Shown here in pieces: positions 1 through 12,812 of a stretch of DNA of 64,000 nt. The translations under genes were made by a program, and so were the position numbers. The notes under the pieces are model-generated. The model made no database searches and had not been told where the DNA came from. It was given only the letters and a program-made list of their open reading frames with translations. Source of the stretch: Euryodendron excelsum (taxonomy: Eukaryota > Streptophyta > Magnoliopsida > Ericales > Pentaphylacaceae); NCBI GenBank assembly GCA_033060915.1, contig CM065379.1, forward strand, positions 79,501 to 143,500, given 5' to 3'. Within the stretch, counting starts at the first letter, position 1. Each line of letters opens with the position of its first letter.

Positions 1-668
1 TTCAATCGAGTTGCATGTGTTTCCTAGTTTCCTAGTTTCCTAGGATCCATCTAACCATATAACGTAGAAACAAACTTTATAGATAGCAAGTTAGCAACTA
101 TGACCTTCATATCGAGTTCAATAAACCCCTGCATCATTTATTTTTTGTATGGAAAAATATTGCAGTGTTTCAAGTTGAGAACTAGGAAAGACAATAATTC
201 GAACTACAGGGAAAGAAGTTGAGCCTGCTGTTTGACATGTATTCTTAGATAAGTAGTTTTTCCTATCCAATAATGCCAGAGCCCAAAAGCCTGACATGAT
301 TTTTACATAAAGCTTCATTTGTATAGCTTCTGAATCTTTCTTTGAATAGCTTAAGTTGATCATTTCCTGAAGAGCATACTTAAGATGATTCAAGGAATTG
401 TTATCTCGAGTAACCAGCTGATTGGGGAAATTTGATCTCAATAGGAGATTGTTGAAGCCTTATGTATATTACTTTTCCCTTGGTCTCCAAAGTTCACATG
501 CTTGTGAAATTTGTGATCGCAAACTACAACCTCAATTGTATAGAGGCATGTTCTGCTGGATGGAATCGTTCAAAAGGCATTTGCTAATTCCTTCTCAAAA
601 CCAACACCATGCCAAGGATTGCATCTGAAAGTACACCATGCCCATCCCAAGGCCAACTATTTGCATCC
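1..668. repeat. Segmental duplication, copy A (left part outside window)
   Basis: This stretch is repeated with scattered substitutions and small indels at 56608-57154 and, after a Copia insertion, at 62647-62756. Similarity already exists at base 1, so the left boundary lies outside the window. It stops after position 668, where copy B switches to an unrelated sequence. Copy A keeps the empty target site around 560-568 that the Copia element occupies in copy B. Confidence 0.85.
118..441 (-). pseudogene. Unidentified open frame inside the duplicated segment
   Basis: A 107-codon open frame with no ATG at its 5' end; the track start is TTG. The translation looks protein-like rather than low-complexity and contains stretches such as YALQEMINLSYSKKDSEAI and KIMSGFWALALLDRKNYLS. 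The same frame in copy B (about 56.70-57.02 kb) is recognisable but interrupted by stops, for example a TAG where copy A reads Lys before YALQEM. I do not recognise the family. It may be the last exon of a gene whose other exons lie off the left edge, or a fragment carried by the duplication. An intact frame in one copy only is weak evidence of coding. Confidence 0.3.
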
Positions 669-1837
669 ATGTGCCTACAGAGTGCCATTTGACATGTGCA
701 TGTGCAACATAGTTTTAGCAAGTCCCAGTACTTGGATCGGATGTAATCATGGGGTCCCTATGAGGAACTATTATGTTTGTTTGGTCAAAGAAGATGAGCA
801 ATTTATTTTTCCTTAAGCTTATATCATATGCAGTCAATGTTTGAGTAAGAGAATTAGTTAGTGTTCAGTTTCATCACCCCAGGAAGTGTGATGTTTCTGA
901 AATGGAAACTTTCAATTTTTTTCACCTGAAAAAAATTTGCATATAAGTGAACAAGAGATCATGATATCAATTTGCCTTTTAATTCAAATGAATGTGATTC
1001 TCCTGTATACTACTGGCACTTATGTTCTAGAGTAGAAGCCATTCCCTTTTTAAAGATGACTAGACAGCATGTTCTAATTCTGGGAACACAATGAAGCATG
1101 TAGCATGGAGCATGTTGAGTCTATTCTGCCCATAAACTTGTAAAGAGCTCCGAATTGATGACTTAATTTTCCTTAGAACTAGTTTTTATCTATATAGATT
1201 TTTGGTAGAGCTCCACGGATTGCATCTGAAAGTTTTTCTGCTAAACGTATGAAATGTATCCTATGGATACCCATTGTCACGTGTGTGCCACTTGAACATG
1301 TATTTTACATATCAGCGTAGCTGCCTCCATGGGGAACATTTCATAGGTCCACATGCATGACCTATCTTGGTAACATAGGTTTAGTCTCACCGAATGGGAT
1401 GTGTTGGTTGTAAAAAACTAGTTAGGTCCAACAACACGTAGTGTGTGCTCGGGTCTGGCTCATCATGCAAGATTGTACAACCACACAACTTTAACTAAGC
1501 TGAGAGGCAGGGCTAGGCATGCCGAACGGCTTTAGCAGACACCGCATGGACTTTGGCGATCTTGTAGCTTGAGACAATGGTGTTGCTGCGACATTAAACT
1601 CTGCACAGGTTGTAGTTGCCTTCAGGCAAGTCCAACTGACAAAGAGAGAGACTTCCTCATTGGTTCTAGAAGCCTAGTATCGTTTGCCTATAATGAAAGG
1701 TCTTTGGAGGATAACCTTATCACTTATCTCTAATAAGCTCTATTTTGTTTGAGCTCTATCCTAATTTCTTCAGAGATATCAAATGAATCTCTATATAAAA
1801 GATGCTTGTCCTCTTATCTAAGACTCCTGCTTTCGAT

Positions 1838-1876
<39 letters not shown>

Positions 1877-4800
1877 GTTGTGCTGTTTTATTCCTTGCCT
1901 AGTACTCTCTGGAACTCCTCTCTAGTGCCATTTGACATGCTTTGTGGCTCCTCGGTGACTGATCACAACTCTATTGAGCCTTCTACGTATTTATTTTCCT
2001 AACACCTTTTAAGTATATGAAAACTATACAATTATTCTACTTGTGTTTAGTATATTTGTAATGAAATACATTCTACATGTCTACAATATAGTTTTGTTTT
2101 CTTTAATTTTTATCATCCTTGTTACCTTTAAGTCTAGCATAGTTCTTGGATATTCATAGGTAGATGCTCTGTTCTATATCACTTGAGAACATTCTCCATC
2201 CCTCATTTGTTTTTCCTTTATTTTTCCTTTGGTGTTGTTGCATAGTGCTTACTGCTTAGTATCTCATAGTAATACTTTTAGTAGATATGTGGATTCAGAT
2301 GTTACTCTCTCACTTAAGCTGACAAAAGTCATATTAGCAAATCACTTTCGATAATATGAATCTGAGAAATTAGAAATTTCTCTGTTTCTTTGGCATTCAT
2401 CCAAAGGATTAGCTCATTCGTGCAAGATAAATACATGAGAACTTGTCCTTCAATAGGGCAAGGTATAAGAGGCTTCTTATCAATGGCTATTATTCTTGGT
2501 TTCATCCATCTTCACACCTTATTACCAGACTACTTCTCATCTTTGGTTTCAACAATAATTGATGTCATGCACATTTATGTAGTAAACAGTGATTAAGTTC
2601 TAAGGACATTTAGGTCTGGTAACAGTATTCATGGCTCTAGCGTGTTTCCTCTGAAGATTCTTTAGTGCTGATTTTCACCACATTGTATTCTCAGATGCAT
2701 TCTCCGACAGCGATAGGGCACAAAGTGACTTAGATTGGTTCTGGTCTTACATGGATATGGTACAGATTTATGGATGTGGTTCTTCTTTTGCTTCTTCTTC
2801 TCCTTCTCCTTTTGACAAACTAAATTATTCCATAATTCTTTGTTCAAATATTATGTTATTGAACTACTCTATCTAGAAGTATATCACGAGCGGCATGTGT
2901 GAAACTCATGCATTTAAACGAGTCTATATAAATGCACACAGGCATTGTATTGTTAACACAGTCTAATCTGCTCAATAGAATCTATCTATTTCATACATGA
3001 GGTCAGGGTTTATTTTGAGTGAAAATTAAGCATGTGAAGGTATGTTTTTAAACTCAGGCACATACTCTTTACTGAGGGGATTCGCACCACAAAGTTTTAT
3101 ATGCATGCTCTTTAATTTGATGGTCCAAACTGATTACGTCAAACTGATTTGGTTTCTGTTTAATTATAATCCAAACCTATCAATACACTTTTGGTTGTGC
3201 AAAATTTGACATAGAAACTGATCTTCAATAAAAGTGTTTGTGTGAAAATACCAACACTTGTTTCTATGTCCAATAATTATGTAACTGATGTTCCTCTATG
3301 ATATCAACTTAAATAATATCTCTAATCTTTCATTTGAGGGACTTGTGATTTGGGAACACGTTGAAGTTTGATACTTTTGCATTTATGATCATCTTCTTGC
3401 AGTGACTACAGTTATTGAATGATATATTGCACGTATGTAGTCTGTTTATCTGTTAAGTAGATTATGATTTTTTGCCATGTATTTGATCTATTATCACTTG
3501 TCAAAATCAAATAAAAATTATTTGATCTATTATCCCTGATTTATATTATTCATGTTCTGTATCTTCAAGCACATTATTTGTTGAGTACACAACGACAATA
3601 CCCAGATGCTCAAACGAAATTTTATTGATACAACACACTCGTACACAACACTGGTTTACACAAATGTACACTAAAGTGACCCACACTCAACTGTCACTTG
3701 ATTGGACTTGACTGGTCCACACACTAGTTCACAGCTCACTACACTCCTGGGAGATGTAGTAGAGCCAGCGGAGCACTAGATGGTTTGTTGGTAAAGACTT
3801 GAAAAATTTGTTAAAGCCAAGTGTCAGTAGTTGATGGAATTGTTTCTCGAGGTGCTGCAGAATGGTAAGATCTGCAGGATTGGCAAAAGCAACACTGTAC
3901 CGTCATATGTAGAAAATGCTAGAAAATGCTAGAAGAACATTTATGAAGTTATATTTACAAGAGTATTGTGGGAGTAATGACACTGCATCACCTCCTACAA
4001 TAAAATGTTGAAGTACTTTATAAAATGATATGATTGCATTTTATGTCTACTATTGAGAAAGAGATGTTGAAGCACTTGAGACGTGTCACCTTGCCGAAGG
4101 AGATTGTCAAAGAAACTGGTTGCAGTTCAAGAAGAGAGTCAATATTGAGGGAGAGTGTTGAGAGTCTGATGCAGGACAGGATTGTAATTCAACTAAGGAC
4201 AATGGAACACTAAGAACAGATGTTGTTTTGGGGCTGTGAACAGTGACGTGAATAGTAATAGAAATAAGAAGAAGGAGAGTTTAGAAGAAGGATATGATAG
4301 GTTTAGGAATCACACATAGAAGCTCTTTAGCATTACACCAAAGAAATGATTGCATCACACAATCTTATAGCTTGACAGCTACTCAAATTTTAATCTCGTT
4401 CATAATCAACATTTCACAAGGCTTACAAGCGTAGTTATATTAACCTAACTTGACTCTTGAACTTCCCAAAATAAATAACAACTTAAGACTCCCAAAACAA
4501 CATTGAAAATGATTCTTGATTGCATTCAGGATTTGGAAAACATGTCAGACTTCATTTAATGACTCAAGACTAGATCAGATATAAACTTAAATGACTTTTT
4601 GACTAGACACTTGACTGGATATAATAGTGGCACGGGACATAAGGCATCGGATTAATCATTGGCCCGAGTAAAAACCACGAACGTAGCTTTTCAAGTGCTC
4701 AACATTCTCACATAGAGTGCTAACTTGTAGTTCTTTATGGACATTACGATAGCACAATAAACCTTCATGTTTGCTAGTGTTGACAATACTCTTGACATAC

Positions 4801-5990
4801 CCGTTACGCTTGTATGTGAGGCACTCATAGCCTATATTGTTGAAATTGATAGTAGTCAATATACAGATGTTGAGCACTGTACATACAAGCCCAAGGTTCC
4901 CTTCTATGCCTTCTAAAACTATTAGCATAAGTTAGAGTCAGAGTTTTAGTTTATTGGTAATTGTTGGGTGTGCCACTTGTATTGGGCTAGTTCCATGAGT
5001 ATGGACCACACTATTATGATAAGTGTTGGGTGTGAGCGTTGTTTTGCAATATATACATATTGGTTAAGTAGTGACTAACAAGTGTAGAGAAAAAGTGAAA
5101 AGAGTGAAAGATGTTGTCTAGGAAAAATTATTCAATACTCTTGAAGCATTATGTCATACTTGCTTCATCACTCACATAGTGGTGGAGTTCTCTCTATTAG
5201 GTGGGGTCAAATAACTCACCTGGTGGGGGACCCACTCTTCTATGAGTGGAGGAGCAAGAACACGTAGAGCTCTAGTAGCAGTGAATAACTTCTCAAGGTA
5301 TATTGACTTGAAGTTCAAGATAAAGGATTTGTTCTTTTTCATCTACAAAAATGTTTGTTGCTTTAACAAAGTTGCAATTTCTCTCTTCGAGAGTGGGTTA
5401 GGTTCTACTAGCTTTGTAAGTTAAAAGCTTCTTAATTTATTTCTTGTAGAGGTGTTCTTGAGTTCTTAGTGTAATATCTTGGTATAGTGGAACTCTTGTA
5501 CTCTCATTTCATTAATTAATGAATTCCTTTGGCGCCTTGTTGTTTTTCCCTTTCTTGAAGAGTTTTTCACGTAAATCTTGGTTTATATTCTTACTCTCTT
5601 GATCAGTTTATTTTGATACTTTCCATTTAGTAGTTGTTTGTTATTGTTCATTGTACTTGTAAATATTCCTTATAGCTTGCTTAGGTAGAAAAGAGAGCAC
5701 TTCCCAACAACAATATATTCTCAATAACCGTTAAAATACCAGTTGGGGGTTGTGGACTAGCAGAAATGAGAGGGAAAAACACCCGTGGCTTAAATTGTTT
5801 ATATTGCAGGTGGATGGATACTATAACTCTATCTGATTTGTAGTGCTGAAAGCCAATTACAGAATATTGAAAATTTCTCATTAGTTTCATCACTATCAGA
5901 GATGTCCCTAGCTCTAAAAGAGAGCTCTTCTTTCAGCATACTAACTAGAATATAACCAAGAAGAAAATTAAAAAAAAAAGTAATAATTTC
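669..5990. other. Gene-free AT-rich region
   Basis: No frame here gives a recognisable protein and no RNA gene was seen. It holds a CT microsatellite at about 1840-1873. A motif beginning TGTTGGGTGTG occurs twice, near 4963 and 5023, and could be the edge of an old LTR, but no matching far end or target duplication was found. Confidence 0.5.
1840..1873. repeat. (CT)n microsatellite
   Basis: About 17 uninterrupted CT dinucleotides. The short open frame running through it is a product of the repeat. Confidence 0.95.
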
Positions 5991-6001
5991 CTTATACAGC
6001 G

Positions 6002-6007
6002 TTTATT
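6002..6007 (-). terminator. Candidate poly(A) signal of the SPX gene
   Basis: The minus strand reads AATAAA about 70 bases after the SPX stop codon, a usual distance for a plant near-upstream element. It is positional evidence only. Confidence 0.4.
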
Positions 6008-6075
6008 CTCTAGGAATTCACTCCAAAAACACAGAGTGATTGCCCATTACGTGTTAAATATAAGTTAGTTTTATC

Positions 6076-9000
6076 TTAGCTTCTCTGATCATTAGGGGAT
6101 GGTATGGGCGAGTTGAGTTGAAAGGAGCGAATGAGATCAGAATCTGGCAAGTTGAGAGGTGGCAAAGAGAAGTGACTGTAAGTAGAGCTTCCTCTTCTAA
6201 TCTCTTGCATGGTCAGTAAGGCTGCAACTATATTCCTAAAAATTCCTTCTACCGACACTTCAATTGCCTCTCTTTCTCCTCCGATTCCATCTTCTTCTTC
6301 TTCTTCTTCTTCTTCTTCAGTCTTTGCTGGGAATACTGCATCTATGGTGTTTTCGCATTCTTTGACAAGCTTCGATATGAGGTCGGTTGTGAAGAAAGGC
6401 TGCTGCAACACCTTTTCAATGAAGGGCGGACACAACAACCCGCCAATTCTCTTGTCATATTTCTTCAAGATCTTAGCCAACCCTACAATGCTCAAAATCC
6501 ATAACTTTCTAGAAAAAAAGTGTTTGGACTAAAAATAGTTTTTGAAATTGTATTTTGCCTTAGTTTTTGTTCAACCAGTATATTATAATGTTTTCCATCT
6601 TTAGTTACAGCTCTATTTTCATTTTCGTTTTCGGTTTCCGAGATGAAAAAATGGGACCTTTTCGTTTTTCATATTCTCCGAAACAAAGAAAATGAGATGA
6701 TTGAAAATATATTGTTTTCATTTTGGTATGAAAAAAGTTTGAACTTTGTGTTATTTGTAAAATTTTTCAAAAACAATATTAGATTTACCAAGTATGGTCT
6801 CAGGAGAAACAATTTTTCAGAATCAGTTTACCAAAGCAGTTTCACTGCAAAAAGATGAAAATAGAAAACAGGAATTGAAACTGACACCAAAATGGGGAAG
6901 GTTGTGTCACCAAGTACCTGTGTAATTGACATTGCTGTAGTTCACTAAAAGCACCATTTCGCCATGGAAATTGACAATCTCTTTTCTAATTTTTCCCATC
7001 TCCTCTTTGTAACCCATCTTCGATGGTTGATTTCCATTTGGTCCCCAAGTATTAATGACTCTCTGGACCCTCTGTTGCAACTCCTGCATCAAATCAACAC
7101 ATTAATGTCATATTTTTTTTCACCCTCCCTCTACATTTTTTGGTATAATTTAGTGAGATATTAAACAAAGCGAGCAAAAAATGATATTGGTTGTCTGATT
7201 TGCTTGTCTAATTTGCTGGCTTCCTCCTCACTCTGTAATTTTTCATTCATCTAAGTACTTTCACTAACCAAGCTAAAAACAACACTATGATGTTAATTTA
7301 TCCTTGATTTTGAATTAATATTCTTACGCAGACACAAAGCGAAACACACGTAAATCTTATGCATATTATGGCTAAAATTGGGTTTCCACTCGATCACTTA
7401 TAGTCATACAAGAGGGTGCACACATGCAATGCGTGTACAATTTTTTACTATGGCCAGAGATGATAGCCATCGTAGTTTATTGAATCATAGAGAAAATAAT
7501 TTTATCAATTGAATTGGGTGATGCAAAATTCAAAATTTATAAATATCTAAAACAGTTATCATCAGGATAACTGCATGGAGTAGTTGAGTTATTCTTTGTC
7601 TTACTTATTTATCCTTACAGCTATTTAAAAGTAAATTAATTGAAGCAGTAAAAAAATAGATTTAAAAGAACAATTTAAATAATAACAAAAAAGTCACGCA
7701 TTACTCAGTTCCAGAGGCACTATTTGAGGTTCTCTCTTAATATATTATAATAAATGATGTACGTATGCGAAGCTAGTGTAGACAATTAATAGTTTTGTTA
7801 ATTTTGCCAAACATGACTTCAAAAATTGTAGCTTCTTCTTCATGCTCTTGATAGCTATGGTGACAATTATCCAAATCCTCGAGGTTATGGCTTGATTCTG
7901 TTTTCATAAGCAATTTTAGATTTCTTATAAGTGTCATATTCATGATTGTTCTTTACATTATATTTTCTCAAAATTCATGTTGAATGTTGTCATGATCCAT
8001 AACTTTATAACTTTATAATTCGTGCATTCCGAATTATTCGTTATGTTAAATAATTATTAAATCCCAATTTTTTTTCATTTATGTGGAAATTCGATAGCAA
8101 CCTCAATGTGATTTTACATTTCTTGTGAAAAATAAAGTTACATCTACACACTAGTTTCCTCTTAAAGTTACACATTGTAGTGATCCATAACTTCGTATGT
8201 CTTTCGGATCATGGTGTTGAATAATTCCAGCATTCCGATTTTTTATTTTTTTTTGCTTCAAATAATTCTCGAATCCCAAGTTTATTGGTTCGTGCACAAA
8301 TTTGATAGCAACCTTATGTGATTTAACACGTTTTTCAAAAATAAAATAAAATTACATACACACATAAGTTTTCTCACCACTAATAAGACGAGTAAATATT
8401 CAATGTAACAGTGACACTACGTAACTAGGCTGATATGGTATCAGAAGTCAATAGAATTACGCAAAAATACGATTATTATCCTCATCAACTAGAATTAAAA
8501 AGTTAGTTGAAATATTTTATTCGTAATATCCCACTAATTGATATGACATTTCATCATAACATGATGATGTGGGTGAATTTATTTCATTAACTTGTAATAT
8601 CACATTACGTGATATCACCGTTGCATTGAATATTTTCTCTAATAAGATCTGCTCTAGTTTGAACTAAAATTTTGATATTCCTAAGTTTTCAACCGAGTTG
8701 GGTCAAATGAGTTGACCCAACCAACTATTTTGGTCTGATAAGTAATGTTGGACTTTGACTGAGTTCAGACTAAAACCAAAACTACAATTCTTAACCAGTA
8801 TCATTTACAACAAAAACTCAACACAAAATAGAATGATCATCAGAACTTACCTTATGCCAGATTATGAAATCCTCTTCTTGCTCCATAAAAAAAGCATTAA
8901 ACTTGTCAACCTCATTGTTCAACAAGTATACAAACTCCGCCTCGGCCTTGCCGTACTCAAGCGATCCATTCATCATCAGCGGAGCCGAGGAAATTAGCCT

Positions 9001-9096
9001 AACAAGCTTCTTTAAATCCTTGTAGGACAAGAACTTGTCACGCCAACCCGGCAATGTCTCTTGAATTTGTTTCTTCAATCTCTTCCCAAACTTCAT
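6076..9096 (-). CDS. SPX-domain protein, three exons, 272 aa
   Basis: Single-domain SPX proteins of plants bind inositol pyrophosphates and hold back PHR-type transcription factors when phosphate is plentiful, in nucleus or cytosol. Exons: 9096-8851 (82 codons, phase 0), 7083-6918, and 6482-6076. The donors read GTAAGT and GTACTT, the acceptors CAG and TAG, and the joined frame stays open: exon 1 ends WHK, exon 2 starts ELQQRV, and a split Gly codon leads into [11 protein letters not shown]. The start ATG opens the family N-terminus [11 protein letters not shown], followed by [17 protein letters not shown]. Residues 115-125 read [11 protein letters not shown], and the lysine-rich helix around 141-149 (KILKKYDKR) is the usual pyrophosphate-binding surface. 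[12 protein letters not shown] at 161-172 is also typical. Length fits Arabidopsis SPX1/SPX2-like proteins. A run of nine Glu (193-201) is encoded by a TTC microsatellite. No disruption was seen, so it is probably functional; SPX1, 2 or 3 type cannot be decided by eye. Confidence 0.93.
6291..6319. repeat. (TTC)n microsatellite inside SPX exon 3
   Basis: A TTC tract on the plus strand that reads as GAA codons on the coding strand and makes the poly-Glu run just after the SPX domain. Length changes in threes would alter the acidic run without breaking the frame. Confidence 0.85.
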
Positions 9097-9238
9097 CGGA
9101 CCAGTTTTCGAGTGTAATCTCTCTAACCCAATATTGGAAGTGAAAAGATTAAAAGAGGCATAAGATCAAGATTTGGAATTGGAGGGAGTGTGCAATGAAG
9201 GCAGTGGAAATGAGGGATGGTTTTATTAACAAAAGATA

Positions 9239-9250
9239 GAATATTTAGAG
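9239..9250 (-). promoter_or_regulatory. TATA-like box of the SPX gene
   Basis: The minus strand reads CTCTAAATATTC about 150 bases upstream of the SPX ATG, directly next to the proximal P1BS box. It is the best TATA-like motif between ATG and P1BS boxes; assignment is by position. Confidence 0.4.
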
Positions 9251-9251
9251 A

Positions 9252-9259
9252 GCATATGC
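9252..9259 (-). promoter_or_regulatory. P1BS box (PHR1-binding site), proximal
   Basis: GCATATGC matches the palindromic P1BS consensus GNATATNC, about 155 bases upstream of the SPX start codon. P1BS boxes are bound by PHR1-type MYB factors and are usual in phosphate-starvation-induced SPX promoters. Together with the second box 71 bases away it supports control of this gene by the very factors its product would restrain. Confidence 0.7.
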
Positions 9260-9322
9260 TTGACGTGATGAAGGGGCGGTTAGGAAAAGTATAAAAGAGC
9301 CGTTGCTGTTAGAGAATTCGCG

Positions 9323-9330
9323 GCATATTC
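9323..9330 (-). promoter_or_regulatory. P1BS box (PHR1-binding site), distal
   Basis: GCATATTC fits GNATATNC, about 227 bases upstream of the SPX ATG. A paired arrangement is stronger evidence than a single 8-base match. Confidence 0.65.
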
Positions 9331-9339
9331 GGTTACTAT

Positions 9340-9955
9340 AAGTCGTACTAGAGACTAAGCAAAGCAAAATGACCTTTTGGGATTAATTAATGTTGAAATT
9401 GGGTGGTAGGAGGGGTAGATTGACATGCGGGTTAGATTACGGATAGAAGAGAAACAAATATTCATGCTACAATAATATCATTTATTTGTCATTTAGATTT
9501 AATCTTTGCAATAAAAATTTAATAGAATCGTAAAACGAACAAAATTATTAGAATTTAACTCGTGTGCAGCTAGTTAAATGTTCGTTTAAGATTGATTCGT
9601 TATGTAAACAAGCTAAATTTAAACACATTGTAAAAGTAGTTATTTTTTTGGCTCGTAATCAACTCGATTAAAACTTATTTGAGATTAGCTGAAAAAATAA
9701 ATAAGTCAAGTTTCAATATATTTTTAAGTTAGACAAAAATTTTAAATCAAACTTAAACAACTCATTATTCACCTTGTTTTGATTCGTTTAAAGCTTTACT
9801 ATCATATACACAAAAGAAAAAAAAAATCATAATATTTAAAATCCAAATACTACCTTTGTTGGGGTCACTTGCATGTCATTATAGCGTTTGATAGTGGGAA
9901 ATGGAAATCTGGGGGAGTGGGATGATTCCTGGGAATCTCCTTTAGAATCTGCCAT

Positions 9956-9988
<33 letters not shown>

Positions 9989-12470
9989 GGGAATTGAAAA
10001 AAAAACTATTAATATGACTTGGGGTAAAAGGTTTTGGAATGCACGAAAGAAGGGAATATGTGGATTTTTTGAACTTCCGGACCAAGAACTTCTAAGTTCT
10101 GAGGGATGTTCTCCACTCAAAAAGTGGGCCCCACCTGCTCATTAATGTGGACCGTTGTTCTTTGGCCTTTAAGATTGGATGGCTGATATCTTTGGGTTTG
10201 GTTGATTAGATCAGGACCGTTATTATAATGATTTATGATAATTGCATAACCTATCAATTTTTATGAATGCAAAAATAATATAATGTGAAGGTCAAATAGA
10301 ATAATTTCTCTAAGTTTTATCCCAAATAGGAAATTCTACTACTACCTTGTAGAGTGCTGCACAAACAAAAACTTTATCCCGAAATATTGATACAAGCGGC
10401 ATTTATAAAATTATGAAATAAAAAATGCTATATAAATAAACCATATCGTTTTATATAAAAAAAATTATTTATTTATATATAACATGTATCATTACTCAAT
10501 AAAAAAATGAGCAATGTTAGAGCCATAGTATACTTCACCACATGAAAATCACTAATAGAAACTAGATAGTGAGACCTACATAAATAAATACATGTGAGAT
10601 CTATTTATTTGTATTTAATTGTGATAAGAATGCAACGAGAAAATGCGGTGGCCAATGGTGGAATTATTTTTTGTAAAAGAATATTGTGAGAAAAATAACT
10701 TTCATAACCTAGATTTTTAACTTAGGATGGATGAAAGGGCTGCCACACCACTAAGTTAACTCCACTCCTCGTATTTCCTCTAGTTGTTAAATTAGACCTT
10801 TGAAACATGAATTGAAAAGCCCACTGGCCTTCGCATGTAGTCCAACGTCGCGCAACCCTATATCTCTTAGAACCCAACAACGGGAGTTCATTAAATTTTT
10901 TTATGGGTCCAGCCCAACCTTTGTATGCATTTTTTGCATGTAAAGTCATTAGCCTATTTTAACCTAAAAATGACATGTTCTTGGTGCTTTAATTCCTAAA
11001 ACGTTCAAAAACTTATTTTTGAAATGGAACCTATAAGGCACTCGTTGTGGTGCATGGGCAGACGTTAAAGGTACGATAATAGCAATTACTATTACTCGTA
11101 TTTAATTAGTTTTACATTAGGAAATCCATCAAAAACATGGAAGATAAAATCGTTAAGGAAAATAATGCCCTAAAAATGGCTCTGATTTTATCCAGTTTTT
11201 ATTTTTATGATGAAATTATATCTCATTAAATGGAATGTAAAGCTTGAAGAAGCTATTGAATTTCCTGGAACATTTAGTATATCTTCAACATGACCATTTT
11301 CAACTTATATACTGAGTCTCACAAAAGAATAAAAATAAAAATTGATCTTGGTCTAAATAAGTTTATAAAACTTTTCAATTTGTTTTCAAAGACATGTATA
11401 AAACAAATAATGAAAACAAGGAAAAATAAAAAACCTCGATCATAGGAAAGAAACTCAAAATTCATTCATGGTAAAGGAGAAGGAAAAAAGAAAAAAATAG
11501 AAGAAACTTAAAGCAGTCATTGTCACCTGACTAGAGATCCAGTTGCATTAACAGAATAGTACATGCGCATGAACAATCAAACAATAGATGGAATTCTAAA
11601 ATATAGTTATACTACTACACAAGATTATAGACAGTAAGAATATGTAAGCAATGGATTATACCCATACAGTTTGTGTAGTATTTTTACAATAATGAACATG
11701 CATTGTGTTTTTACAGCACACAACCCTACCTTAGTAACATTATGTATATTTGTAAAGACAAGAGATACATTTTGTATATTTGTAAAGAGAGGAGATACTG
11801 CTCAAAAGTGTTTTAAACTTTGGCTTCCTGTAACTTATTTATAGACTACCAATAGGCACCATCCACTAGTCATGCGGTGCCAGTGAAAAAGATCTATGTC
11901 TGTTTGATATCTAATAGACATCCTTTGGTGATTCTCGAACCAAGTCAACCCAATATGAGTGTCCAGTTTGGGTCCATGACTCAACCTGAAAACCAACATA
12001 GACAATGGCAACATTTGTTTGAAAAGAGAAGAACAGAAAGAGAGAAAACCACCCAGCCATGAAGAGTCCCTTCTTCTTTTGTTGTGTTTTTTTTTTCCTC
12101 TCTCTACTAGCATATGGAAAAGTGATTCCCTTTTTTCTTTCTTCGAGCCCTTTTTTTTTTTTGCTTTTCCAGAAGGCGTTTTTTGGGCACTTTGCTAGCA
12201 ACCAGTATTAAGAATTTTCCTGAAATTTAACTTCCCTAAACAAGCTTGTCTGGATTATTTGTACGAGGCAGAGGAATATTTTCTTAGTAGTCATTGGGTC
12301 AAAGTATCAAACAATGAAGATAGAATTTGAGAATTCGGAGCCAGATTCCATAGATCCATGAGACCAGCTACTTACTTTCTTCCTAGCAATGCAATCCCAT
12401 TTCTGCTATTTCATTAATTAGAGAGTTAGCACATGATAGAAAATAAATGTAAAAGAATGAAACGAGTCCA
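9340..12470. other. Gene-free region upstream of the SPX gene
   Basis: No coding region or RNA gene recognised. The one clear landmark is a 30-base poly(G) run at 9958-9987. The open frames around it only reflect glycine or proline homopolymer and were not accepted. Confidence 0.5.
9958..9987. repeat. Poly(G) homopolymer, 30 bases
   Basis: Thirty consecutive G residues. Such runs are rare in plant DNA, may form G-quadruplexes and are prone to sequencing or assembly error. A similar poly(C) run lies at 43357-43387. Confidence 0.95.
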
Positions 12471-12812
12471 ACTCTTATCATCTTTCATGATCAAGCGGGG
12501 ACTGTTTCTAGTCAAAGGTCCTGATTAAATCTGTCATTCTACACAAAAAAAAAAAAAAAAACAAAAATGATGATTGACGTTCTAACAATATATCTTACAA
12601 AACCAGCCACTTTGGTAGAACTTTTTTCAAATTTTTTTCTTTTTTAACTTATAAACTAAAAAGTTAAAAGGCTACCAAATAGAACAGGCTAACAAACTAT
12701 ACAAAAAAGCACAAACCAATGGAGTTTATCAGTGTCAATATTAAAACTCTTAAATGAAATGAATATTCATGCCTGGATTATTGCTTAGGCTAATACACAA
12801 AAGATTCTGAAC

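Noticed and set aside
4963..5690. Possible solo LTR starting TGTTGGGTGTG
   Set aside because: The start motif recurs 60 bases later, but no CA-ending partner and no target duplication could be found.
6209..6532. Plus-strand frame with a poly-Ser run
   Set aside because: It is antisense to SPX exon 3. The minus strand has the conserved protein and correct splice sites.
9836..10145. Frames of 94 and 85 codons across the poly(G) run
   Set aside because: The length comes from a poly-Pro or poly-Gly stretch coded by a homopolymer, with no domain and no plausible exon structure.
11835..12201. Overlapping minus-strand frames with Lys-rich ends
   Set aside because: No conserved words, A/T-rich low complexity, no splice or promoter context.
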